Source: Methanarcanum sp963640855 (GTDB lineage Archaea; Thermoplasmatota; Thermoplasmata; Methanomassiliicoccales; Methanomethylophilaceae). From it: a stretch of DNA of 64,000 nt. Of the stretch, positions 8,726-16,344 are shown piece by piece. Made by a program: the position numbers and the translations under genes. The notes beneath the pieces are model-generated. The model worked only from the letters and a program-made list of their open reading frames with translations, made no database searches and had not been told where the DNA came from. The stretch is taken from the NCBI GenBank assembly GCA_963640855.1, contig CAVIAJ010000001.1, positions 1 to 64,000 of the forward strand. Reading direction: 5' to 3'. Each line of letters begins with the position of its first letter. The stretch's first letter is position 1.

Positions 8726-8807
8726 GTACAATTGTACTAACGATATACTTGTGTGTTAATATCAGTGGATTTATATCCATTGAGAAAACGTTCGCTATCC
8801 ATTGAGA
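8726..8807 (+). promoter_or_regulatory. Palindrome, TATA box and direct repeat upstream of the ABC importer operon
   Basis: The perfect 12-nt palindrome GTACAATTGTAC lies at 8726-8737, a TATA-like TTTATAT at about 8770, and two copies of TATCCATTGAGA at 8774-8785 and 8796-8807, spaced 22 nt (two helical turns) around the expected transcription start. The repeats could be a downstream operator or a processing site. No regulator gene adjoins. Confidence 0.45.
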
Positions 8808-8816
8808 GGCGGTAGG

Positions 8817-9986
8817 ATGAAAAATCAAACAATCGCGATGACCGTGTTCATTGTCGCATTCATATTGGGTGCCGGTATTTTCATAGCGGTATACGAGAGC
8901 AGCAGCGACGAGGGCAGCGGAGATGCCGTGACAGCGGCACAGATAATCTCCAGGGTGAACACGGACGGATCGGGAATCTATATGAAGAAGACATATGAAG
9001 GTACGTCTTTCTTCGATTCAGATAACAATCCGATCAGGGAAGCATGGGACGGAAAGGTATTCGGAACGCCCGGTACCGCATCCATTCAGCATGTGCAGCT
9101 TCAGAGCCTTGTCACAGGCATGGGATACAATTTTACAAAATACGACGGCAGTAAAGCCTCGGGCACAGTGTATTACATTGACAATGTAACCAATGCGGAT
9201 GCCGCAACGGGAACAGTGGCGGCACAGTTGGACGGAGGAATCCTCTGGGAGCCTCAGTACAGTAAGATTGTCGCCAGCGACATGTACTACGGATTAATCA
9301 CAACCAATGAATTATTCCCGGGTCACACATGCTGTATTATCGCGGGAAGCGAGAACTTCCTGAACAACAACGGCGATACCGTTGCCGCATTCATCGCAGG
9401 TTACATCAAGGGAGTCGGTTGGGTAAACAATGCTCTTAAAGACAAAACATCCGATGATTACAAAAAACTGGTTGAAATCTGCAGGAATCACACTACGGGA
9501 CTGACCGACAGCGTTATCGCCGACGCATTGTCCAATGTGAAATATGTCGCAGACGATGACGGAAAAGGTTCTCTCAGTAAACTGAAGATGGATGTCGCAA
9601 GTCTCGAGGAGAGTCTCAAAGCGGGCGGAAACATCACCAAAGACATCAAATCCTATGGTTTCAGCGATTCCACCGAATTCGCAGACGCATTTGTCAACGA
9701 TACATTCCTCAAAAAAGCCGTAAGCGGAAGCGATGTGAAACTTTCTGTGAAGAAAACAGTCCGCGTAGCCGCAATTGAGGGAGATATCCATCAGATTGCA
9801 CTGCACGCAGCAAAGGAACTCGGTTTCTTCGATGAGTACAACGTAGACGTAAACATCCACTCTGTCGCAAAAGGACCTACCGTCGCACTCGAAGTCGTAC
9901 AGGGTAAAGAAACCGATCTCGGATTCGCAGGAGCTCCTCCGATGACGATCAACACAGTCAACACTGACGGAGGCATTCACAGATGA
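8817..9986 (+). CDS. ABC transporter substrate-binding protein (SsuA/TauA/NMT1-like), apparently circularly permuted
   Basis: 389 residues from the ATG at 8817, preceded by GAGGCGG; the frame extends to a TTG at 8802. An N-terminal membrane anchor (about residues 6-26) and a Ser/Asp-rich linker are followed by what is normally the middle of the protein (DGKVFGTPGTASIQHVQLQS, then QLDGGILWEPQYSKI). The stretch that normally starts these proteins (VRVAAIEGDIHQIALHAAKE, then GFFDEY..., ending LGFAGAPPMTINTVNTDGG) is at the C-terminus, residues about 312-386. The motif VNTDG appears at both ends (about 47 and 381), as expected after tandem duplication and trimming. The gene is intact: its TGA overlaps the permease ATG. 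Substrate unknown (sulfonate, nitrate or a related small molecule for the family). Confidence 0.8.
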   Translation: MKNQTIAMTVFIVAFILGAGIFIAVYESSSDEGSGDAVTAAQIISRVNTDGSGIYMKKTYEGTSFFDSDNNPIREAWDGKVFGTPGTASIQHVQLQSLVTGMGYNFTKYDGSKASGTVYYIDNVTNADAATGTVAAQLDGGILWEPQYSKIVASDMYYGLITTNELFPGHTCCIIAGSENFLNNNGDTVAAFIAGYIKGVGWVNNALKDKTSDDYKKLVEICRNHTTGLTDSVIADALSNVKYVADDDGKGSLSKLKMDVASLEESLKAGGNITKDIKSYGFSDSTEFADAFVNDTFLKKAVSGSDVKLSVKKTVRVAAIEGDIHQIALHAAKELGFFDEYNVDVNIHSVAKGPTVALEVVQGKETDLGFAGAPPMTINTVNTDGGIHR

Positions 9987-10807
9987 ACGGCGAAACACAG
10001 GAAATCCGTAAAAAATTCAAATACGACGAGAACAACAAATACCACCGTTTCGCAAGAAATATCCTGATTATACTGGTGTCTCTGACGATATTCATCGAAG
10101 TTTGGTGGATTATTGCCATTCTGGTGAATTCCGCGGTTATCCCTACGCCGAAAGAAACATGGATTGCATTATGCGATTTCATCAGTACGGGATACAAAGG
10201 AACTCCCGCATGGAATTACATCAGTTCAAGTCTGATACTTTTCATCAAAGGATTCCTCATGGCATTCGTCATCGCACTGCCGTTGGGACTTATCCTCGGT
10301 TTCTCGAAGACACTGAACACATTCGTGACTCCGATTGTCGAAGTTCTCAGACCTATCGCACCTATGGCATGGGCGCCTGTATTCATCTACGGTATCAACT
10401 ACAGTACAGGTCCGATTCTTGTCGTGTTTATCGGCATATTCTTCCCGCTGCTGACAAACATCATCTTCGGTGTGAAGAAAATCGACCCCAGTCTGCTGGA
10501 TGCCGCACTTACGATGGGAGCGAATAAGTTCCAACTGTTCACCAAAGTCATGGCTCCGAGTGCGATTCCGTACATGATGAACGGTATCAAAGTCGGTCTC
10601 GGTATCGGATGGATGTGTATCGTCGCAGCCGAGATGTACAGTCCTCTCGGATACGGTGTGGGATATTGTATTTCCGATATGTGTCAGAACGGACTGTGGT
10701 CACTGACGTTCGCGATGCTCATAATCATCGCGGCATTGGGTATACTGACCACATCCGTCGCAGAATATCTGCAGAAGTATGTTTCAAAGAGAATGGGGGT
10801 CGAATGA
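9983..10807 (+). CDS. ABC transporter permease (SsuC/TauC-like)
   Basis: 274 residues, six predicted membrane helices of the BPD_transp_1 fold. The ATPase-coupling EAA-like motif is DAALTMGANKFQLFTKVMAPSAIP (about residues 172-195). ATGA overlap with the binding-protein gene. The family imports sulfonates, taurine, nitrate or similar organic anions; nothing here fixes the substrate. The cytoplasmic N-terminal tail of about 30 residues is highly charged. Confidence 0.9.
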   Translation: MNGETQEIRKKFKYDENNKYHRFARNILIILVSLTIFIEVWWIIAILVNSAVIPTPKETWIALCDFISTGYKGTPAWNYISSSLILFIKGFLMAFVIALPLGLILGFSKTLNTFVTPIVEVLRPIAPMAWAPVFIYGINYSTGPILVVFIGIFFPLLTNIIFGVKKIDPSLLDAALTMGANKFQLFTKVMAPSAIPYMMNGIKVGLGIGWMCIVAAEMYSPLGYGVGYCISDMCQNGLWSLTFAMLIIIAALGILTTSVAEYLQKYVSKRMGVE

Positions 10808-10808
10808 G

Positions 10809-11618
10809 ATGGACGAACACAACACTCACACTGTTACGAATCATCCCGTTTCCGAAGGCGAGGATTTCATCCACATAAGGGATCTTTCCAAAATCTACAA
10901 ACGTGATGAGAAAGAAACCGTTGCGATAGAAGATTTCAGTCTCGAAATTCGCAAAGGAGAACTCATCTCAATCGTAGGGCCTTCCGGATGCGGTAAGACC
11001 ACAGTCCTCAGAATGATTGCGGGTCTTCTTGAACCCACTGCGGGTTCGATTACGATCGGAGACCGCCCGTGTACAAAACCCGGACCGGACAGAGGCATGG
11101 TCTTCCAGGACTTTGCCTTAATGCCGTGGAGATCTGTCATAAGAAACGTGGAACTCGGATTGGAAATCAAGGGAGTTCCGAAGAAGGAACGCCGTGAAGC
11201 GGCGGAGAAGTATCTTGAAATCGTAGGACTTGAAAAATTCAAGGATTCGAGTATCAACGAACTCTCCGGAGGTATGAAACAGCGTGTGGGAATCGCACGC
11301 GCTCTCGTCAACCATCCCGACGTTCTTCTTATGGACGAACCGTTCGGTGCGTTGGACGCACAGACAAGAAACCTCATGCAGGCAGGATTGATAAGGATCC
11401 TTCAGAAGACGGATCAGACGATTATTTTCATCACACACTCCGTCGACGAAGCGGTGTATCTTTCAGACAGGATTATCGTTTTGACGAAACGTCCCGCCAA
11501 GATCAAGGAGATTGTAGAAGTCCCTTGGCCCCGTCCGAGGGACCGTGCGTCACCCGAATTCGTTGCACTGAGGAAACATATTCTTGACGAACTCGAGAAA
11601 GAGAACGTCATGCAGTGA
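10809..11618 (+). CDS. ABC transporter ATP-binding protein (SsuB/TauB-like)
   Basis: 269 residues from the ATG at 10809, one nucleotide after the permease stop; the frame is open further upstream inside the permease gene but that extension is not coding. Walker A GPSGCGKTT, signature LSGGMKQRVGIARAL, Walker B VLLMDEPFGALD, switch His in FITHSVDEAV. Last gene of the importer operon, which ends at a strong hairpin (11624-11656). Confidence 0.92.
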   Translation: MDEHNTHTVTNHPVSEGEDFIHIRDLSKIYKRDEKETVAIEDFSLEIRKGELISIVGPSGCGKTTVLRMIAGLLEPTAGSITIGDRPCTKPGPDRGMVFQDFALMPWRSVIRNVELGLEIKGVPKKERREAAEKYLEIVGLEKFKDSSINELSGGMKQRVGIARALVNHPDVLLMDEPFGALDAQTRNLMQAGLIRILQKTDQTIIFITHSVDEAVYLSDRIIVLTKRPAKIKEIVEVPWPRPRDRASPEFVALRKHILDELEKENVMQ

Positions 11619-11623
11619 ACGGA

Positions 11624-11656
11624 CCGACAGCCGTACTGAGTCAGTACGGCTGTCGG
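11624..11656 (+). terminator. Perfect inverted-repeat terminator of the importer operon
   Basis: Two 16-nt perfectly complementary arms (starting CCGACAGCCG at 11624-11639 and ending CGGCTGTCGG at 11641-11656) separated by a single G. It lies 5 nt after the ATPase stop codon. Confidence 0.7.
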
Positions 11657-11707
11657 CCCCGACGGTTTTCAGTAATTGGTTAATACCTATCCGCCGATAC
11701 AGGGGAC

Positions 11708-12298
11708 ATGAAGATCTATATCCTCGGGGGATTCCTCGGAAGCGGAAAGACCACGATTCTGATGAAAATGGCCGATATGTTCATCAGTAAGGGAAAGAAA
11801 GTCTCGATTCTCGTCAACGAGGCCGGAAACATCGGTGTTGACGGCGCCACAATCAATTCACAGGGATATAACGCCGTAGAACTTCCCAACGGATGCATCT
11901 GCTGCTCATTGGTCGGCACGATGCACGAATCTCTTATGAGGATTAAGGCCGAAATCGCACCCGATGTGCTGATCATAGAACCTACTGGTATTGCATTCCC
12001 CGGCAAGGTCAGGGAAGCTATCGACCTCATTGACTACGGAGAGGAATTCACACAGATCATCGGTATCTTCGACGGTCCGAGATTTAAGCTGTTCATCGAA
12101 AAGAAAGCCGATTTCTACAGAAAGCAGCTGGTCGATTCCGAGATTCTGATTATGAACAAGATGGATCTCACATCGGATGACATTAAGAAAGAAGCAATCG
12201 GGTGGATGAACAGAGAAGTTCCCGGAGTGGAAGTCATTCCCGTGGTTGCAACGACAGGCGAGAATTTAGATAAGGTGTTTGCGAGGCTGAAACAATGA
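11708..12298 (+). CDS. G3E-family GTPase (CobW/HypB/UreG-like metallochaperone)
   Basis: 196 residues. Walker A GGFLGSGKTT (7-16), the metal-binding CxCC of COG0523 proteins (NGCICC, about residues 60-65), Walker B-like VLIIEPTG and guanine-specificity motif NKMD (about 151-154). Members load metal into enzymes or handle Zn/Co/Ni. It lacks the CobW C-terminal domain, so it is a minimal version. ATGA overlap with the His-rich gene downstream implies they act together. In a methanogen with corrinoid methyltransferases a cobalt role is possible, but this is inference. Confidence 0.85.
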   Translation: MKIYILGGFLGSGKTTILMKMADMFISKGKKVSILVNEAGNIGVDGATINSQGYNAVELPNGCICCSLVGTMHESLMRIKAEIAPDVLIIEPTGIAFPGKVREAIDLIDYGEEFTQIIGIFDGPRFKLFIEKKADFYRKQLVDSEILIMNKMDLTSDDIKKEAIGWMNREVPGVEVIPVVATTGENLDKVFARLKQ

Positions 12299-12846
12299 GT
12301 GAAACATCAATAGAAGAAGCAAACGGTTCCGCTGCAGGTTTTTCGGGACACATCCACGGCTTCAACGCGGATGCGGAGGCAAGACTCGCAGAGATGATGA
12401 TGAAAATCGGAAAGTGGGTTGAAAAAGAGTCCGGAATGTTCCTGGGACACATCAAAATGGCCGTAATTTACGAAGGAAAAGGAGTAACACTCAATCTTAC
12501 CGATTTGGATGAAGGTGTATTACACCACGGCTCCCTTATGCCCAAGCAGAAAGTCGATTTCGATTTCATGGCAGCCGTTACGGATGTCGACGAGGAAGAA
12601 TTGGAACATGTAATGCTCCATGCGATAGAAGACTCAGGAGTCGATTTCTGTCTCGATGAACACGAGTGCTCCTGCGGACACCACCACGGACATGACCATG
12701 AACATCATCACGAACACCATCATGAGCATCACCATGAAGAAGAGCACGCTCATGGGCATCATGAAGAATCTTCCGGCGATGAACACTGCTGCGGAGGCGA
12801 CCACAAACACAACGACGGTCACTGCTGCGGAAAGCATCATCAGTAG
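12295..12846 (+). CDS. His-rich metal-binding partner of the G3E GTPase
   Basis: 183 residues. The first 120 form a compact alpha/beta domain with no family I can name. The C-terminal 60 are almost only His, Glu, Asp, Cys and Gly (runs such as HHHGHDHEHHHEHHHEHHH, then GDEHCC and DGHCC), clearly a metal-storage or metal-delivery tail. It starts within the GTPase stop codon (ATGA). His-rich tails are common on Ni/Zn/Co chaperones such as HypB and COG0523 proteins; here the tail is on a separate protein. It ends with TAG, which some methanogens of this group can also decode as pyrrolysine; a TAA follows two codons later. Confidence 0.8.
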   Translation: MSETSIEEANGSAAGFSGHIHGFNADAEARLAEMMMKIGKWVEKESGMFLGHIKMAVIYEGKGVTLNLTDLDEGVLHHGSLMPKQKVDFDFMAAVTDVDEEELEHVMLHAIEDSGVDFCLDEHECSCGHHHGHDHEHHHEHHHEHHHEEEHAHGHHEESSGDEHCCGGDHKHNDGHCCGKHHQ

Positions 12847-12858
12847 ACCTAAAGTGAA

Positions 12859-12945
12859 TGGTGCCGGGGCTGGGATTCGAACCCAGGAACCTCTAGGGAC
12901 AGGATCCTAAGTCCTGCGCCGTTAACCAGGCTTGACTACCCCTGC
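12859..12945 (-). tRNA. tRNA-Leu (anticodon UAG), CCA encoded
   Basis: Minus strand, 84 nt plus genomic CCA (12859-12861). Anticodon stem CAGGA/TCCTG with loop CTTAGGA gives anticodon UAG (codon CUA, Leu). The T arm is CTGGG-TTCGAAT-CCCAG, and the long variable arm (TCCCTAGAGGTTC region) fits a class II tRNA. The acceptor is GCAGGGG/CCCCGGC, which leaves one A-G mismatch at the third pair. No intron. Confidence 0.92.
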
Positions 12946-13009
12946 TTAGCCGACAGAATGTCTAGGATGTTCTTATTAATTTGCTAAAACGAGTAAGAAT
13001 TCCATCGCA

Positions 13010-13054
13010 CAGATTATAAGTGCGGGACATATCCTTGGTAGCGTAGGGGCAGTC
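13010..13054 (+). promoter_or_regulatory. Promoter and leader of iorAB
   Basis: A TATA-like GATTATAAG lies about 40 nt before the iorA ATG, so this message has a short leader. The leader contains a weak AGGGGC ribosome-binding candidate about 6 nt before the start codon. Confidence 0.4.
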
Positions 13055-13056
13055 AA

Positions 13057-14877
13057 ATGGTCGATTTATTATCAGACAGCGGAAGGCAGTTGTTGCTCGG
13101 AAACGAGGCGATTGTCAGAGGATTGATCGAATCCGGCGTAAAGTTCGCTTCGACATATCCCGGTACACCCTCTTCGGAAGTAGGAAACAACCTGGAGAAG
13201 ATGGGTGACAAAGCAGGAATCTATTTCGAATTCTCTTCCAACGAAAAAATCGCATTGGAAGTATCCGCAGCGGCCGCAACGGCAGGTGTCCGTTCATTCG
13301 TGTTCATGAAACACGTAGGTCTCAACGTCGCAGCGGATCCGTTAATGACATTGGCATACGCAGGTGTCAACGGCGGTATGCTTGTCATGACTGCAGACGA
13401 TCCTTCATGTCACAGTTCACAGAACGAGCAGGACAACCGTTACTATTCACAGTTATCTCTCCTTCCGATGATTGAACCTTCCACTCCCGAAGAGGCAAAG
13501 GAGATGCTTCCGACTGCATATGAAATATCGGAAGAACTGAAACTCCCCGTAATCTTCAGGACAACCACAAGGGTAAACCACGCCCGCGGTATTGTTGAGT
13601 TCAGGAAACCTATCGACAAACCTTCCAAAGGACACTTTGTAAGGGATTTCAAGAGATATGTGAACATACCCGCACACTCAAAGTTCAACAGAATCATACT
13701 CATCGAGAAGAATAAGAAAGCAGAGGAATTTTCCGAATCATCGGAATTGAATTTCATTGTCGGCGACGGAAAATCGGAAGTCGGAATCATCACATCGGGT
13801 GTTTCATACACATACGTGAAAGAGTTCACGAAAGGTGCGGATATTCTTAAGATCGGATTCACAAACCCTCTTCCCGAGAAGAAAATTGCGGATTTCATCA
13901 AAGGAAAGAAGAAAATCATCGTCGTCGAGGAACTCGACCCCTATCTCGAAGATCAGGTTTACAGGATTATCGGTCAAAACGGTCTTAACGTCCGTGTTTA
14001 CGGTAAGAGGGACGGTACACTGCCGAGAGAGTGGGAGTACTCACCCGACACTGTAAGAAAACTCAGAGGAATCACCGAAATTACGGAATTCCCCGAGGCT
14101 ATGGGTAAATCGTCGGTTGCTCTTCCCGGAAGGCCTCCGACACTCTGTGCGGGATGTCCTCACAGAGGACTTTTCGCCGCAACAAAGAAAGCGGTCGGAA
14201 AAGACGATGTTATTTACTGCTCGGATATCGGATGTTATACACTCGGAGGACAGCCCCCGTTCAATGAGGCAGACTTCATTATCTGTATGGGAGGAGGAGC
14301 CGGAGCCGCCGGAGGATTCTCCGAAACCACGGATCAGAGGTCGATTGCATTCCTCGGAGATTCGACATTCTTCCACTCCGGAATTCCTTCGCTTATATCT
14401 GCGAAGTTCAACAATCACAAGTACACAATGGTCGTCCTCGACAACCGTACCACGGCTATGACGGGACACCAGCCCAACCCCGGTACCGGAAGGCACTTCG
14501 GAGGAGTAGACACAGACATCATCGATGTAGAAGCCATCGTCAAATCCATCGGAGTCGGATTCATTGAGACTGTGGATCCGTACGACGTGAAGAAAGCGGT
14601 CGACGTAATGAAAAGAGCAAACGAATACGACGGAGTTTCCGTTGTCATATCGAAATGCCCCTGTCCTCTCGAACTCAAGAAGGAAAAGAAACTTGTACCG
14701 AAGACCTGCGAAGTGGATCAGTCGAAATGCGTTCAGTGTATGACATGCCTGAAGATGATTGCGTGTCCCGCACTCATCAAGAAGGACGGTACAGTCGCCG
14801 TCGATGAGACTCAGTGTATCGGATGCGGCATGTGTGCGAATGTCTGTCCCAAAGATGCAATAGGGGTGAGACAGTGA
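13057..14877 (+). CDS. iorA: Indolepyruvate ferredoxin oxidoreductase, alpha subunit
   Basis: 606 residues, the usual length. N-terminal pyruvate:ferredoxin oxidoreductase-like domain (GNEAIVRGLIESG, TYPGTPSSEVG), a central transketolase-like part, then a ThPP-binding domain (CAGCPHRG; GDSTFFHSGIPSL and the DNRTTAMTGHQPNPGTG segment), then a C-terminal ferredoxin domain with CVQCMTCLKMIAC and CIGCGMCANVC. With IorB it interconverts aryl pyruvates and aryl-acetyl-CoA with ferredoxin. In methanogens this pairs with aryl-acid CoA ligases to assimilate aromatic acids; two PaaK homologues lie at 32.9 and 41.5 kb. The first Cys cluster is slightly degenerate (CMTCLKMIAC instead of CxxCxxxCP). Confidence 0.95.
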   Translation: MVDLLSDSGRQLLLGNEAIVRGLIESGVKFASTYPGTPSSEVGNNLEKMGDKAGIYFEFSSNEKIALEVSAAAATAGVRSFVFMKHVGLNVAADPLMTLAYAGVNGGMLVMTADDPSCHSSQNEQDNRYYSQLSLLPMIEPSTPEEAKEMLPTAYEISEELKLPVIFRTTTRVNHARGIVEFRKPIDKPSKGHFVRDFKRYVNIPAHSKFNRIILIEKNKKAEEFSESSELNFIVGDGKSEVGIITSGVSYTYVKEFTKGADILKIGFTNPLPEKKIADFIKGKKKIIVVEELDPYLEDQVYRIIGQNGLNVRVYGKRDGTLPREWEYSPDTVRKLRGITEITEFPEAMGKSSVALPGRPPTLCAGCPHRGLFAATKKAVGKDDVIYCSDIGCYTLGGQPPFNEADFIICMGGGAGAAGGFSETTDQRSIAFLGDSTFFHSGIPSLISAKFNNHKYTMVVLDNRTTAMTGHQPNPGTGRHFGGVDTDIIDVEAIVKSIGVGFIETVDPYDVKKAVDVMKRANEYDGVSVVISKCPCPLELKKEKKLVPKTCEVDQSKCVQCMTCLKMIACPALIKKDGTVAVDETQCIGCGMCANVCPKDAIGVRQ

Positions 14878-15461
14878 AGTATACGATTCAGATAGTCGGA
14901 GTCGGCGGACAGGGTGTATTGCTTGCATCCACCGTTCTCGGTAACGCCGCAATGAAAGAAGGATACAAAGTCGCTATGAGCGAAGTTCACGGAATGGCAC
15001 AGAGGGGCGGAAGCGTTCTCTGTACGCTGAGATTCGGCGACGATGTCATCAGTCCTCTCGAAGCGGACGGAAATGCAGACATGATTATGGGATTCGAACC
15101 CGTGGAAACATGCAGATACCTTCACCTCGGAAACAAAGAGACGGTTATCGTCATGAACCTCGATCCCGTTTATCCCTCAATGGTCGCCGCAGGAATGGAG
15201 AGCTATCCTGCAATTGACGATCTCATCAAAGCCGCAAAGGAACAGAATCCGAATGTACTGACACTTGAAGCAACATCCGCCGCAATCAAGGCAGGTAAAG
15301 CTGTTGCCGCAAATGCAGTCATGATCGGTGCCGTCGCAGGTGTTAAGGGATTCCCGCTTGACAAAGATAAACTCAGGGAAACACTCGCAGAGAGCGTTCC
15401 CGAGAAGTTTGTCGATCTGAACCTCAAAGCATTCGACATCGGCTACGGACTGAGCCAGTAA
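14874..15461 (+). CDS. iorB: Indolepyruvate ferredoxin oxidoreductase, beta subunit
   Basis: 195 residues from a GTG that overlaps the iorA stop (GTGA), a clear coupling signal; the frame is open 60 nt further but that lies inside iorA. Family hallmarks are VGVGGQGVLLASTVLG, EVHGMAQRGGSV and GFEPVET. It is the gamma-type catalytic partner of IorA. A strong UUCG hairpin terminator follows. Confidence 0.95.
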   Translation: MKYTIQIVGVGGQGVLLASTVLGNAAMKEGYKVAMSEVHGMAQRGGSVLCTLRFGDDVISPLEADGNADMIMGFEPVETCRYLHLGNKETVIVMNLDPVYPSMVAAGMESYPAIDDLIKAAKEQNPNVLTLEATSAAIKAGKAVAANAVMIGAVAGVKGFPLDKDKLRETLAESVPEKFVDLNLKAFDIGYGLSQ

Positions 15462-15471
15462 ACATATTTTA

Positions 15472-15491
15472 CACGGGACTTCGGTCCCGTG
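15472..15491 (+). terminator. Hairpin terminator of iorAB with UUCG tetraloop
   Basis: CACGGGAC-TTCG-GTCCCGTG: a perfect 8-bp stem closed by a UUCG loop, 10 nt after the iorB stop and followed by an A/T-rich stretch. Confidence 0.75.
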
Positions 15492-15526
15492 AAATTATAT
15501 TATTCTTACAGAAAATGAAAAGTGTC

Positions 15527-15550
15527 GGCAACAGGCTGCAACCCGTTGCC
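15527..15550 (-). terminator. Putative terminator of the FtsZ-like gene
   Basis: GGCAAC/GTTGCC inverted repeat with an internal CAGG..CCCG region, located 18 nt beyond the stop codon of the minus-strand FtsZ-like gene. Confidence 0.4.
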
Positions 15551-15568
15551 AGGGAGAATTGATCGTTA

Positions 15569-16186
15569 TCAGAACGTAGCGATTCCTTTCGGAACTGCAG
15601 CGGAACAAACATCCTGCGAATCCGTAAGACCGCCGCGGAGCATCTTCATTGCGATGTCCTGCTGTCTGTTCATGTAGCTGATGATTGTCTGATTCACAGC
15701 TGAGAAGACTTCATTCATCGTGAGGTCTCCCATTGTTTCCAATGTTTTGTCGTTTTCAATAACGACGGAAGAATCACAGACATCTTTCATGCGTGCGATA
15801 CCTTTCTTCGCAGTCACTGTACGTCCGGATTCGAATCCGAACGGAGATATCAGGACAGGGTGTACTGTAAGTCCCATCCTGCAGGCAATATCGGTAACGA
15901 CAGGTGCGATTCCCGTACCTGTGACACCGCCCATTCCCGCCACAACATACACTACATCATATTCAGAAAGCATGTTTCTGATCAGTTCGAGATCCATGTT
16001 TTCTATGTCTCCGCCGACGAGCATCTTCACGTCTGCGTCAGATCTGTCATAAGTGCTGCGGTCGGCTGTAATGATAACGGAGTCCATAACAGAACGGTCG
16101 AGACGTGCGTCTCCGACAACATTGCAGCCTGCTCCGCCTATCCCTATCGCAGCCGTGCGTAATCCGGTTCCTTTCATATCCGTCAT
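15569..16186 (-). CDS. Short FtsZ-like tubulin-family GTPase lacking the C-terminal domain
   Basis: 205 residues against about 350-400 for FtsZ. It keeps the Rossmann-like GTPase half: GIGGAGCN (about 15-22), the tubulin signature GGVTGTG (86-92), and the following PFGFESGRTVTAKKGIARM and VIENDK segments that match FtsZ closely. It ends at TGA just where the T7 catalytic loop (NxDFAD) and C-terminal domain should follow; the T7 position reads DSQDVCS, so the synergy loop is missing. It could bind GTP without polymer-type hydrolysis. An RHH regulator lies directly upstream on the same strand, as in haloarchaeal cdrS-ftsZ2. No full-length ftsZ is in this window. Confidence 0.78.
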   Translation of the reverse strand: MTDMKGTGLRTAAIGIGGAGCNVVGDARLDRSVMDSVIITADRSTYDRSDADVKMLVGGDIENMDLELIRNMLSEYDVVYVVAGMGGVTGTGIAPVVTDIACRMGLTVHPVLISPFGFESGRTVTAKKGIARMKDVCDSSVVIENDKTLETMGDLTMNEVFSAVNQTIISYMNRQQDIAMKMLRGGLTDSQDVCSAAVPKGIATF

Positions 16187-16225
16187 CTCTTTTGATCGCT
16201 GAAAAGGCCGGCGAAGGCAACGGTC

Positions 16226-16304
16226 CCTTTCGGTCCCGAAGTCCCATCCCCCTTTCGGCCTTTCAAAGGCGTTTTCACATCAAGAAGGCAGTCTATCCTT
16301 TCGG
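16226..16304 (-). promoter_or_regulatory. Leader between RHH and FtsZ-like genes with three CCGAAAGG repeats
   Basis: On the minus strand CCGAAAGG occurs at 16304-16297, 16258-16251 and 16233-16226. Each can fold as a short stem capped by a GAAA tetraloop (best case ATCC-GAAA-GGAT). Such repeated GNRA hairpins in a 158-nt intergenic RNA suggest a structured leader or protein-binding site; no known riboswitch is recognised. Confidence 0.4.
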
Positions 16305-16344
16305 ATCTACCGCCCCATCCTCCTTTTGATGTATCTCTTTGGTT

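Noticed and set aside
12661..12840. Tandem repeats of CAT/CAC-rich codons, possible satellite or CRISPR-like array
   Set aside because: They are the codons of the His-rich tail; no spacers or regular direct repeats. No CRISPR array or cas gene is visible anywhere in the window.
14041..14952. Minus-strand open frame of 303 codons opposite iorA
   Set aside because: Shadow of iorA/iorB, which have complete motifs and coupled start/stop codons.
15090..15104. GGGATTCGAACCC-like tRNA T-arm sequence
   Set aside because: It encodes GFEP in iorB and no cloverleaf surrounds it.
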